Positions 6,098 to 13,197 of a stretch of DNA of 13,346 bases are shown here, one piece after another. A program made the position numbers and the translations under genes. The DNA is taken from positions 1-13,346 of the forward strand of contig CAAEKI010000064.1 of the NCBI GenBank assembly GCA_900756495.1, given 5' to 3'. The stretch is from an uncultured Oscillospiraceae bacterium. Lineage in GTDB: Bacteria; Bacillota; Clostridia; Oscillospirales; Oscillospiraceae. Each line of letters starts with the position of its first letter. The first letter of the stretch is position 1. The notes beneath the pieces are model-generated. The model saw only the letters and a program-made list of their open reading frames with translations, ran no database searches and was not told the origin of the DNA.

Positions 6098-6190
6098 GCG
6101 GCTATAATCTCCAGAGCGGACCGGCGGCCTACACGGCTGAAGCTCTGAACGCCATGACGATCCCTGCGATCAGAGCCTTGGCCGCCGGTC
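6088..6190 (+). promoter_or_regulatory. Candidate -1 frameshift signal at the capsid stop
   Basis: G GGG GGT (6088-6094) sits directly before the TAA stop (6095-6097), so a ribosome slipping back one base at GGG/GGT would continue in the -1 frame. Downstream, GACCGGCGGCC (6119-6129) pairs perfectly with GGCCGCCGGTC (6180-6190), and inside that, GCTCTGA (6142-6148) pairs with TCAGAGC (6170-6176). The distance from slip site to stem, about 24 bases, is longer than the usual 5-9. The second tRNA would also re-pair imperfectly on GGG. The signal is therefore suggestive, not textbook. Confidence 0.45.
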
Positions 6191-6270
6191 TAGGTTATAG
6201 CACGACTAAAACCTTAAAAGCCGGCGTCATTGCAGAATTTTTGGAACAACAGGAGGGGGCCGCATGCTGA
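6094..6270 (+). CDS. Frameshift extension of the capsid: LEM/HeH-like domain
   Basis: In the -1 frame, 58 codons follow the capsid slip site and end at TGA 6268-6270. The core (EALNAMTIPAIRALAAGLGY, then STTKTLKAGVIAEFLEQQ) looks like a small helix-extended-loop-helix (LEM/HeH or Rho-N/SAP-like) domain. Such domains are found in small proteins encoded just after capsid genes in related phages. There is no start codon with a ribosome site: the only ATG (6151-6153) lies inside the domain without a Shine-Dalgarno. It is best read as a C-terminal addition to some copies of the capsid protein (about 433 residues). The other reading is that one G was lost from a seven-G run, by mutation or sequencing error, and the genes are truly fused. 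It overlaps the next gene by 7 bases. Confidence 0.6.
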   Translation, partial: LSGYNLQSGPAAYTAEALNAMTIPAIRALAAGLGYSTTKTLKAGVIAEFLEQQEGAAC

Positions 6271-6539
6271 GACAAGTAAAGTTAGCGCTGCGTGTATCGT
6301 CCACGGCGTTTGACAGCGAATTGGACGGCCTGATTGCCGCCGCGCAGGCAGACCTCGGCCTTGCCGGTATCCGAGGAGGGGAGGGCGACCCTCTGATTGA
6401 ACGGGCGATTATCACATACTGCCGCGTCAATTTTGGCCAGCCGGAGGACTACGACCGGCTGAAGAAATCCTATGATGAGCAAAAGGCGCAGCTTCAGATG
6501 GCGGCAGGCTATGGGCTGCCGGAGGAAGCGAATGGATAG
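6264..6539 (+). CDS. Head-tail connector (HK97 gp6-like adaptor)
   Basis: The 91-residue, mainly helical protein matches the small head-tail connector family that binds under the portal as a 12-fold ring. Typical are the opening LRQVKLALRVSSTAFDSELD, the alanine-rich helix IAAAQADLGLAG, and the segment PLIERAIITYCRVNFGQPED before a C-terminal helix. AGGAGG (6251-6256) is 7 bases before the ATG, showing that this gene is translated on its own rather than as part of the capsid extension it overlaps. Confidence 0.88.
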   Translation: MLRQVKLALRVSSTAFDSELDGLIAAAQADLGLAGIRGGEGDPLIERAIITYCRVNFGQPEDYDRLKKSYDEQKAQLQMAAGYGLPEEANG

Positions 6540-6867
6540 GTCGGAAATTGCGTCGCTGATCGCGGTGTCCTATGAAACGGATTCAATTGGACAGCAGGTG
6601 CCAGTTGAGACAAAGCGCGAGGTGTTCTGCAATATCGGCAGCGTGAGCTGGGAGGAAAAGCTGGAGGCCTGGCGCTTAGGACTTGAACCGCAGATCCGGC
6701 TTACCATGTTCCGGTACGACTACGGCGGAGAGAGCGCTGTTGAATTGAGCGGGAGGCGATACGGCGTGTACCGCACTTATTTAGGCAAAAACGAGACGAT
6801 AGAGCTGTATCTGGAGGGAAAGGCGGGGGTACATAGTGGCAAAGATCCGGGTGGATCAGATGGGTGA
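6532..6867 (+). CDS. Head closure / head-tail joining protein
   Basis: The 111-residue protein starts at ATG 6532, where GGAGG (6521-6525) is 6 bases upstream; an upstream in-frame ATG at 6472 has no such support and would overlap the connector by 68 bases. The sequence is beta-rich (YETDSIGQQVPVETKREVFCNIGSV, RLTMFRYDYGGESAVELSGRRYGVYRTY), like SPP1 gp16 or HK97 head closure proteins that plug the connector and receive the tail. The order connector, closure, gp10-like, completion protein supports this. It overlaps its neighbours by 8 and 32 bases. Confidence 0.8.
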   Translation: MDRSEIASLIAVSYETDSIGQQVPVETKREVFCNIGSVSWEEKLEAWRLGLEPQIRLTMFRYDYGGESAVELSGRRYGVYRTYLGKNETIELYLEGKAGVHSGKDPGGSDG

Positions 6868-7213
6868 TATCCTTGAGGATGAGCTGTCCAGTTATGGCCA
6901 TGACGTCACAGAAACCGTAAAGCAAATTGTGAAAGAGACTGCGGAAGACTGCCGGCGGGATATCCAGAACCGAAGCCCAAAGAAAACAGGCCGGTATCGA
7001 AGGGGCTGGAGGGCGGAAACGGTCTATGATGGGCCGGCCGGTATCCGGGTATCAGTGCACAACAAGACGGCCCCGCAGATTACCCACCTGCTGGAGAATG
7101 GCCACTCCAAAGTTGGAGGCGGACGGGTAGAAGGCAAGGCTCATATCCGTCCTGCAGAACAGAAAGCGGAACGTGAACTGGTACAAAAACTGAAGGGAGC
7201 GCTGCAGGAATGA
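6836..7213 (+). CDS. HK97 gp10-like head-tail protein
   Basis: The 125-residue protein belongs to the HK97 gp10 group found between head closure and tail completion genes. Characteristic segments are the opening AKIRVDQMGDILEDELSSY, a helical stretch with VKQIVKETAEDCRRDI, the NRSPKKTGRYRRGW motif, HLLENGHSKVGGGRV and AHIRPAEQKAERELV. The gene starts with GTG at 6836; the family's usual opening (MAKIRxDQ) supports this over the ATG at 6860. It overlaps the previous gene by 32 bases and the next by 4 (ATGA), so translation is tightly coupled. Confidence 0.9.
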   Translation: MAKIRVDQMGDILEDELSSYGHDVTETVKQIVKETAEDCRRDIQNRSPKKTGRYRRGWRAETVYDGPAGIRVSVHNKTAPQITHLLENGHSKVGGGRVEGKAHIRPAEQKAERELVQKLKGALQE

Positions 7214-7515
7214 CGCTGGAAGAGCTGGCCGCCCTGCTGGAGAAGACAGGACTTCCGGTAGCCTATCAGGCGTTCCGAACCCGGCAGGATCCGCCGTTCC
7301 TCTGTTACCGCTTTGTCTATGATACGCAATTCTTCGCGGACGACCAGATGTATTACGGCGCGGGGCGCTATCAAGTGGAACTGTACACCTGTCTGAAGGC
7401 TCCGGCGGAGGAGGGCAAGGTGGAGGCGGCGCTTTCGGGCCTGTGCTGGGAAAAGTCGGAGGAATACATAGCGAGCGAACAGATCTACCAGATTACCTAC
7501 GAAATTGAGGTGTAA
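7210..7515 (+). CDS. Tail completion / tail terminator-like protein
   Basis: The 101-residue protein starts at an ATGA overlap with the gp10-like gene. Its alpha-beta pattern (LEELAALLEKTGLPVAYQAF, then PPFLCYRFV, RYQVELYTCLK, and a final strand QIYQITYEIEV) matches small minor capsid or tail completion proteins of the SPP1 gp17 / lambda gpU type. These cap the tail tube and join it to the head. The 2-base gap to the tail tube gene fits that role. Sequence identity of this family is usually low, so the call depends largely on order and size. Confidence 0.75.
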   Translation: MTLEELAALLEKTGLPVAYQAFRTRQDPPFLCYRFVYDTQFFADDQMYYGAGRYQVELYTCLKAPAEEGKVEAALSGLCWEKSEEYIASEQIYQITYEIEV

Positions 7516-7517
7516 TT

Positions 7518-8105
7518 ATGCCAACAAACAAAGCAAACAAGGTCAAATTCGGCCTAAAAAATGTCCACTATGCGCTGTTGACAACGGGGGATGAAGGAGC
7601 CGTCAGCTTTGGGACGCCCGTCGCAATTCCCGGCGCGGTTAACTTATCCCTGGATGCGCAGGGGGAGCCCAGCACCTTTTACGCTGACGATATCGCATAC
7701 TATGTCACGGCTGCAAACGACGGGTACAGCGGGACCCTGGAGATTGCTCTGATCCCGGACAGCTTTCGTAAGGATGTGCTTCAGGACACAGAGGATCAGA
7801 CCGACAAGGTATTAATTGAGAACGTGAGCGCTGAGAGCAAGCCCTTTGCGCTGCTCTTTGAATTTGCTGGGGATCAGAAAGCTGTACGCCATGTGCTTTA
7901 CAACTGTTCAGCTACGCGCCCTGGACTGGCCGGAGCCACTACGACCAATACCAAAGAGCCTACGACTGAGAGCATGACAATTACGGCGTCGCCTCTCGCC
8001 AACGGGAACGTGAAAGCTAAGACTACGCCCGACACGCCGGATGAGAAATACAATGCATGGTATCAATCTGTGTGGCAGCCAGCAGAAGCGGGTGGCGGAG
8101 GTTAA
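7518..8105 (+). CDS. Major tail (tube) protein, phi13-like
   Basis: The 195-residue protein stacks in rings to form the tail tube. Recognisable are the opening ANKVKFGLKNVHYALLT, the strand segment PVAIPGAVNLSLDAQGEPS, FYADDIAYYVTAANDGYSGT and LEIALIPDSFRKDVL, typical of phi13-like tail proteins of Firmicutes phages. Further on are FALLFEFAGDQKAVRHVLYNC and a TTNTKEPTTESMTITASPL segment. The tail ends in a glycine run. GAGGTG precedes the ATG at a normal distance. Position between tail completion and chaperone genes agrees. Confidence 0.93.
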   Translation: MPTNKANKVKFGLKNVHYALLTTGDEGAVSFGTPVAIPGAVNLSLDAQGEPSTFYADDIAYYVTAANDGYSGTLEIALIPDSFRKDVLQDTEDQTDKVLIENVSAESKPFALLFEFAGDQKAVRHVLYNCSATRPGLAGATTTNTKEPTTESMTITASPLANGNVKAKTTPDTPDEKYNAWYQSVWQPAEAGGGG

Positions 8106-8108
8106 AGC

Positions 8109-8462
8109 ATGGTAAAAACGATTGAGATTGACGGGAAGGAGATCCCGTTTCGTGCGACTGCCGCCGTACCCCGCTTATACCGCATTAAATTTGGGCGCGA
8201 TATTATGCAGGACATGAAGCAAATTCAATCTGTGCTGGAGAAGGCCGAGGCCGGTGAGGAGACAATACCTGTGCAGATGCTTGAGGTATTTGAAAACGTG
8301 TCCTACATCATGGCCCGCCATGCAAATCCGGAGATGCCGGAACACAGCGTTGAGGAGTGGCTGGATGGGTTTGATACCTTTTCCATCTATGAGGTTTTCC
8401 CGAAACTGATGGATCTGTGGAGAGCAAACAATCACACGCTTCTGGAGAGTAAAAAAAAATAA
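8109..8462 (+). CDS. Tail assembly chaperone, short form (gpG-like)
   Basis: The 117-residue short chaperone coats or organises the tape measure during tail assembly and is not kept in the virion. It opens VKTIEIDGKEIPFRATAAVPRL, a common start in this family, and includes an EEWLDGFDTFSIYEVFPKLMDLW segment close to the end. The zero frame ends with three AAA lysine codons and TAA. GGAGG lies 7 bases before the ATG. Most ribosomes should make this form; a fraction slip on the A run and make the longer form. Confidence 0.92.
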   Translation: MVKTIEIDGKEIPFRATAAVPRLYRIKFGRDIMQDMKQIQSVLEKAEAGEETIPVQMLEVFENVSYIMARHANPEMPEHSVEEWLDGFDTFSIYEVFPKLMDLWRANNHTLLESKKK

Positions 8463-8644
8463 GATCTACGGAACGGGAGATGACCACTGCGCTGTTTATG
8501 CTCAGGGCGGCGCAGCTGGGCATCTCCGTTCGGGATCTGGATCTGCTCACAATAGGCATGGTGACTGATATGGCAATTGAGGCTGGCAATGATAATTGTG
8601 AGTACGATGAGCTTCCAACACAAGAGGACTTCGACCGGTTTTGA
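8109..8644 (+). CDS. Tail assembly chaperone, frameshifted form (gpGT-like)
   Basis: A -1 slip on A AAA AAA (8453-8459) joins the short form to a second frame that runs to TGA 8642-8644 (8109-8459 joined to 8459-8644), for a total of 178 residues. The added 61 residues contain TTALFMLRAAQLGISVRDLD and LLTIGMVTDMAIEAGND, the typical T-domain motif (LRxxQLGLSxRDLDLLSIGM...) of siphophage chaperones that bind the tape measure. There is no separate start with a ribosome site for this frame. The tape measure gene begins 9 bases later, the usual order. Confidence 0.92.
8453..8459 (+). promoter_or_regulatory. Slippery heptamer A AAA AAA
   Basis: Nine A bases (8451-8459) directly before the zero-frame TAA include the ideal -1 slip heptamer in the correct phase. 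It sets the ratio of the two chaperone forms, a feature conserved in long-tailed phages. Confidence 0.9.
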
Positions 8645-8653
8645 GGTGAGGAT

Positions 8654-10660
8654 ATGTCAAACAGGATCAAAGGGATTACCGTAGAAATCGGCGGGGATAC
8701 CACCAAGCTGGACAAGGCGCTGGCCGGGACCAACAAGCAGCTATCCACCACTCAAAAGTCCCTGAAGGATGTGGAGCGGCTGCTGAAGCTGGATCCGGGC
8801 AATGCGGATCTGCTGGAGCAAAAACAGCGGCTCTTGGCTCAAGCAGTTGAGGGTACATCCCAAAAGCTGGATACGCTGCGCCAGGCTGCGCTGAACGCCG
8901 ATCAGGCGCTTCAGAGGGGTAAGGATTACCAAGCCAAGTATGAGCCCTTAAAAGCCGAGCTGGACAGCGTAGCGGCCTCCATGCGCGGGATGGAAGCAAA
9001 CCAGGAATCTATGCAGGCCAAGCTGGAGAGTGGACAGATTTCTACGGAACAATATGACGCGTTCCAAAAAAAATTGGAGGAGACCCGAAAAAAATATAAG
9101 GAGCTGCAGCAGGCGGTCAAGGATCTTGACAAAGAATTTGCGGGGGCGAAGATGTCCACCGAGCAGTACGACGCTCTGCAGCGGGAACTTGCCGCCACAG
9201 AAAAAAGCCTGGAGGATCTGAAGAGAACAGCGAAAGACAGTTCCTCGGCCTTAAAAAAATTTGGCGATACAGCTGGAAAGGTTTCAAGTACAGCGGGAAA
9301 AGTAAAAAACGCCTTTGCGCCGGTAACTGCGGCGATTGGGGGCGTTGCTGCAGCGGCGATCGCCACGGTTCCGGCTACGGAGGAGTTTCGCGCGGATCTG
9401 TCCCTGTTGGACAACAATGCCCGCCAGGCCGGCGTAGGCATCGATGCGGCCCGCCAGGCCTTTATGGATTTCAACACGGTATCCGGTGAAACGGACAGCA
9501 GTATTGAGGCCGTATCCAATCTGCTCCAGGCCGGATTTACAGAGAGCAATCTGCAGATTGCAGTGGAAGGGTTGGCCAACGCGGCCGCCACCTTCCCGGA
9601 TACGTTAAAAATTGAGTCCCTGGCAGACAGCCTCCAGGAGACACTGGCCACAGGGACGGCAACCGGGCAGTTTGGAGAATTGCTGGACCGGCTGGGAGTC
9701 GGCGCGGAAAACTTTTCCGCCAATCTGGCTCAATGCACGACGGAAGTAGAGAAGCAGAATTATGCGCTGTCCGTTCTGGTGGGCGGGCCTCTGCAGGGGG
9801 TATATGAGGGATGGCGGCAGAACAACCAGGGGCTGGTAGAGAGCAGGGAGGCCAGCCTGGAACTCCAGACCGCCATCTCCGAACTGGCAGAAAGCCTTCA
9901 GCCGTTTGTGACGGAACTGACAGAGCTGGCGACCAAATTTCTGGACTGGTTTAATAGCCTGGATGAGGGGACACAAAAAGCGATTGTCGGCATAGGCGGC
10001 TTAGTGGCAGCAATCAGCCCTATGGCCGGAGTGATTGAAAAGGTTTCCGGGGTGCTTCCAAAGTTGGTTGATTTGTTTGACAAGCTCGGGGTAAAAGGGA
10101 CGCTTGTAATGATTGCAATCGGAGCAATCGTGTATGTTATCGCCCAGCTTGTGGACGCATGGGACGACATGAGCTCAATGGAAAAAGTAATCGCTGTCTT
10201 GGGGCTTGTAGCTGCCGCTGCTCTCACAGCGGCTATTGCGTTAGGCGCATTTCAATCGGCTGCAACAATGGGCCTTGCCGCCGCTGGTATTGTGGCGGGC
10301 ATTATAGCAATTACAGCGGCGATAAACTCTGCGAACAGCCGCGCGGAGCGGGCTGCCGCGTACAACTCCACAATGGGGCTGCGCAGTTCAAGTTCCGGAG
10401 TACCCGGACTGGCTGAGGGCGGCGTTATTCCGCCAAATCAGCCGTTCCTCGCGATGTTGGGCGACAACAAACAGGAGCCGGAGATTGTTGCGCCTTATTC
10501 CACTATCAAGCAGGCAGCTTCTGAGGCTATGGCGGAACGTCCAGCCGGAGGTACGGGAGTAGCGGAAATTTATCTGGACGGCGTCCGACTCGGCCGGGCG
10601 GTATATCCCTATGTGCAGGGAGAGAGTGTGCGCCAAGGTGCAAAGCTAATAACGAGGTGA
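8654..10660 (+). CDS. Tail tape measure protein
   Basis: The 668-residue protein sets tail length and later leaves with the DNA. Residues 1 to about 220 are heptad-rich coiled coil. They include two copies of a motif, ISTEQYDAFQKKLEET and MSTEQYDALQRELAAT, 38 residues apart. Residues of about 220-400 form a helical middle part (TVPATEEFRADLSLLDNNAR, SNLLQAGFTESNLQIA), common in Firmicutes tape measures. Around 445-560 are hydrophobic membrane-type segments (IVGIGGLVAAISPMAGVI, GTLVMIAIGAIVYVIAQLV, alanine/isoleucine-rich stretches). The C-terminus has the usual GLAEGGVIPPNQPFLAMLGD and QEPEIVAPYST. By the rough rule of 0.15 nm per residue the tail would be near 100 nm. GAGGTGAGG precedes the ATG. 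Confidence 0.95.
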   Translation: MSNRIKGITVEIGGDTTKLDKALAGTNKQLSTTQKSLKDVERLLKLDPGNADLLEQKQRLLAQAVEGTSQKLDTLRQAALNADQALQRGKDYQAKYEPLKAELDSVAASMRGMEANQESMQAKLESGQISTEQYDAFQKKLEETRKKYKELQQAVKDLDKEFAGAKMSTEQYDALQRELAATEKSLEDLKRTAKDSSSALKKFGDTAGKVSSTAGKVKNAFAPVTAAIGGVAAAAIATVPATEEFRADLSLLDNNARQAGVGIDAARQAFMDFNTVSGETDSSIEAVSNLLQAGFTESNLQIAVEGLANAAATFPDTLKIESLADSLQETLATGTATGQFGELLDRLGVGAENFSANLAQCTTEVEKQNYALSVLVGGPLQGVYEGWRQNNQGLVESREASLELQTAISELAESLQPFVTELTELATKFLDWFNSLDEGTQKAIVGIGGLVAAISPMAGVIEKVSGVLPKLVDLFDKLGVKGTLVMIAIGAIVYVIAQLVDAWDDMSSMEKVIAVLGLVAAAALTAAIALGAFQSAATMGLAAAGIVAGIIAITAAINSANSRAERAAAYNSTMGLRSSSSGVPGLAEGGVIPPNQPFLAMLGDNKQEPEIVAPYSTIKQAASEAMAERPAGGTGVAEIYLDGVRLGRAVYPYVQGESVRQGAKLITR

Positions 10661-10664
10661 TGGT

Positions 10665-11048
10665 ATGGTGACAATGGACGGAACCCAATATCAGGTGCGG
10701 GTGAAGATCGGATCTTTGGGGCGCTCTTTCCGCATTGGAGAGGGAGACAATTCGAGCACAATGCTGTCCGGCCTCTATGACAGGGATATCCTGGGGACTT
10801 ACTATGATTATGAGATGGAGGTTGAACCGGATCCGGCCAATCCAGGGGACTATGATCTTTTTTATGAGGCCATATCCGCCCCGGTTCAGAGCCACAGCAT
10901 TACGCTCCCCTACGGGCAGTCCTCTATCACCTATGACGCTATGGTCTCCTCTGGGGACGACGGCCTGAAGGACAAGGTTGCAGGGCGCTGCCGGTGGACA
11001 GGCCTCAAGGTCCAGTTTACCGCCATTCGGCCCAAGCGGACAGAGTAG
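10665..11048 (+). CDS. Small tail-tip protein, possibly distal tail-like
   Basis: The 127-residue, beta-rich acidic protein lies between the tape measure and the tail hub, where a distal tail (Dit) protein is expected, but it is only about half the usual Dit length. Segments such as YQVRVKIGSLGRSFRI, TYYDYEMEVEPDPANPGDYD and HSITLPYGQSSITYDAMVSS alternate strands and turns. I do not recognise a named family. GAGGTG (10654-10659) is 5 bases before the ATG, and the gene starts 4 bases after the tape measure ends. A structural role at the baseplate is inferred from position. Confidence 0.8.
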   Translation: MVTMDGTQYQVRVKIGSLGRSFRIGEGDNSSTMLSGLYDRDILGTYYDYEMEVEPDPANPGDYDLFYEAISAPVQSHSITLPYGQSSITYDAMVSSGDDGLKDKVAGRCRWTGLKVQFTAIRPKRTE

Positions 11049-11058
11049 GGGAGGATGT

Positions 11059-13185
11059 TTGGCCGTGGCTGCCAACCGCATCATTGTTGGAATTTATGAA
11101 TTTGAAGATGACGATATCCTGAACGGCAACTGCTACATTGAGAACGACTTGACTTCATCCAGTCTTTCCATCAATACATTTGACGCTGAGGTGCGTTGTA
11201 CGGACCCTGCACTAAGCAACACAGCGAAGAATGAGAAACTTACCTACTTTCACAACAATGCGCAGACTGGAGTCTTTTTTGTGCAGAGTGTGTCCCGCAT
11301 TGGGACGGATCGCTACAAGCTCTCCGCCGTGTCTGCGATGGGGCTGCTGGACCAGCGGCAGCACTACGGCGGGATCTATACCGGGCAGACTGCGCAAGAG
11401 CTTATTTCCGATATCTGCGGGCCTGTTCCGGTTATTGTAAAGAGCATATTAGCCGGCATGACGCTGTATGGCTGGCTGCCCATTGGAACCGCCCGTGAGA
11501 ATTTAGCACAGGTAGTCTTTGCCTTGGGGGCTGCGGTGAAAACAGATCTCAACGGCGTTATCCGCATAGAGGGATTGTGGAACGGAGTAACCTGCGGGAT
11601 TGGGATGGATCAGATGAGCCTCGGTAGCGCAGTGGAGTACAGCACCCCGGTAACATCTGTAGTTGTGACGGAACACCAGTATGTGCAGGTAAACGAAGAA
11701 GACACATTGTTTGAAGGCGCAACCGTTGAAGGGGATATCATTACATTCAGCGAACCGATGCATGGGTTAACCGCATCGGGATTTAGCATCCTGGACAGTG
11801 GAGCAAACTATGCCAAGGTGAGCGCAGGCTCCGGGACCCTGACCGGCAAGAAATACCGTCACAACACCAGACAGGTGATCCGGGAGGTTTCGCAGGCGCA
11901 GGAAGAGAGTGTAGTAACTGTAGAAGAGGCTACGCTGGTATCCTTGGTTAATTCTGCTGCCGTGGCAGATCGGCTGGCAAACTTTTACGCCTGCCGGGAG
12001 ACGATACGGGGAGATATAGCCTGCCAGACCGAACGCCCGGGAGATGTGGTCTCTCAGTATCACCCCTTTGATAAGACGACGGTATCCGCTTGCCTGCAAA
12101 GTATGGATATAAACCTCTCCAGGAAGCTAAAAGCAACGGAGACGGGTTTGGTTGGCTATATACCACAGCAGATTGAGAAGACAGAAATCCTGGAGAACAG
12201 AATCATTCTCACGGGCAGCGGCTCGTTGATTGTGCCGGATGGCGTGACCTCGCTGCGCGTGGTTGTGATTGGATCGGGCAACGGCGGACAAGCTGGCGCA
12301 GATGGCACAAATGGCGCAAGGACATATCTTGTCCTGACATCTGCTGAGGTGAACGCAGGCGGCTCATGGAGCGAAGCGGCAGGTTCGCCTGGGATCGGCG
12401 GGTCAGGCGGGCAGGGCGGAAAAGGCGGAAGGATCCTGCAGGCTGTCCTGGAGGTAGAACCAGGGGAAGTTATACAGTATAGCGCAGCCCCCGGTGGATC
12501 CGGCGGGAGCGAAAATGGAAGCGCTGGATCCACAGGAGGGAATACCACTTTTGGAAATCTGACGTCTGCAAATGGTTCCGTTAACGATTCCGGCTATACA
12601 GACCCCATAAGCGGGATAACCTACGCTGCAAAAGGCAAAGACGGGCTGGATGGCGGCGATGGAGGCAAGGGCGGGACAGCGTCCCTAAACAACTTTACCG
12701 AAGGCGAGGACGGAGAAGCAGTCGGCTCTTATCCGGGAGGAGATGGAGGGTCGGGCGGATATACAAATTCCTCGACGGGTTGGATGTATATGAGATATGG
12801 CGGTGGCGGAGGCGGCGGAGCTGCCGATGGGGCAAATGGCGGTGGAGGCAATGGGACTTATGGCCGCGATGGAGGTCCTGGGGCTTCTCCGCCGTCTGCG
12901 TCGAACGCCGACACCTATGGGAGCGGCGGAGACGGCGGAGCTGGCGGTGGAGGCGGCGGAAGCGCCGGCAGTGTATTCTTTAAGAGCGATGGCGGCACGG
13001 GCTCTACCGGCTTTTGGGGTACCCTTTCAGGCGGCGCTGCAGGAGTCGGAGCGGCTGGCGGGGCCGGTGCTGATGGCTGCATCATCGTCTACTACGCCCA
13101 AGCGAGAACGATAGCGACCGGCCAAGTAGTAGATAAAAACAATAAGATGCTTCTGGACCGGTTGGGGCGTCGAGTGATTGTATAG
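11059..13185 (+). CDS. Tail hub protein with glycine-rich adhesin-like C-terminus
   Basis: The 708-residue protein has two parts. Residues 1 to about 380 resemble a baseplate hub or tail-associated protein (gp27/gpD-like): IIVGIYEFEDDDILNGNCYI, YKLSAVSAMGLLDQRQHYGG, TAQELISDICG and a GTARENLAQVVFALGAAV motif. From about residue 384 a domain opens SGSLIVPDGVTSLRVVVIG, runs through about 270 residues full of Gly-Gly and Gly-Gly-Gly turns, and closes GADGCIIVYYA. This is the layout of phage tail glycine-rich domains. A short tail ends LLDRLGRRVIV. The reading frame is open further upstream, but the TTG at 11059 follows GGGGAGG (11048-11054) by 4 bases and avoids overlap with the previous gene; GTG 11065 is the alternative. 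No peptidase motif was recognised. Confidence 0.85.
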   Translation: MAVAANRIIVGIYEFEDDDILNGNCYIENDLTSSSLSINTFDAEVRCTDPALSNTAKNEKLTYFHNNAQTGVFFVQSVSRIGTDRYKLSAVSAMGLLDQRQHYGGIYTGQTAQELISDICGPVPVIVKSILAGMTLYGWLPIGTARENLAQVVFALGAAVKTDLNGVIRIEGLWNGVTCGIGMDQMSLGSAVEYSTPVTSVVVTEHQYVQVNEEDTLFEGATVEGDIITFSEPMHGLTASGFSILDSGANYAKVSAGSGTLTGKKYRHNTRQVIREVSQAQEESVVTVEEATLVSLVNSAAVADRLANFYACRETIRGDIACQTERPGDVVSQYHPFDKTTVSACLQSMDINLSRKLKATETGLVGYIPQQIEKTEILENRIILTGSGSLIVPDGVTSLRVVVIGSGNGGQAGADGTNGARTYLVLTSAEVNAGGSWSEAAGSPGIGGSGGQGGKGGRILQAVLEVEPGEVIQYSAAPGGSGGSENGSAGSTGGNTTFGNLTSANGSVNDSGYTDPISGITYAAKGKDGLDGGDGGKGGTASLNNFTEGEDGEAVGSYPGGDGGSGGYTNSSTGWMYMRYGGGGGGGAADGANGGGGNGTYGRDGGPGASPPSASNADTYGSGGDGGAGGGGGGSAGSVFFKSDGGTGSTGFWGTLSGGAAGVGAAGGAGADGCIIVYYAQARTIATGQVVDKNNKMLLDRLGRRVIV

Positions 13186-13197
13186 GAGGATACGAGG

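Noticed and set aside
6472..6531. Upstream ATG for the head closure gene
   Set aside because: It would add a 20-residue basic leader overlapping the connector; the ATG at 6532 has GGAGG at 6 bases.
8926..9723. Leftward frame of 265 codons opposite the tape measure
   Set aside because: Serine/alanine-rich shadow of the coiled-coil gene; no start signal and no plausible domain.
12780..13114. Overlapping rightward frames within the glycine-rich region
   Set aside because: Repeated GGCGGA-type codons keep other frames open and yield Arg/Trp- or Ala/Glu-rich text; no independent ribosome sites.
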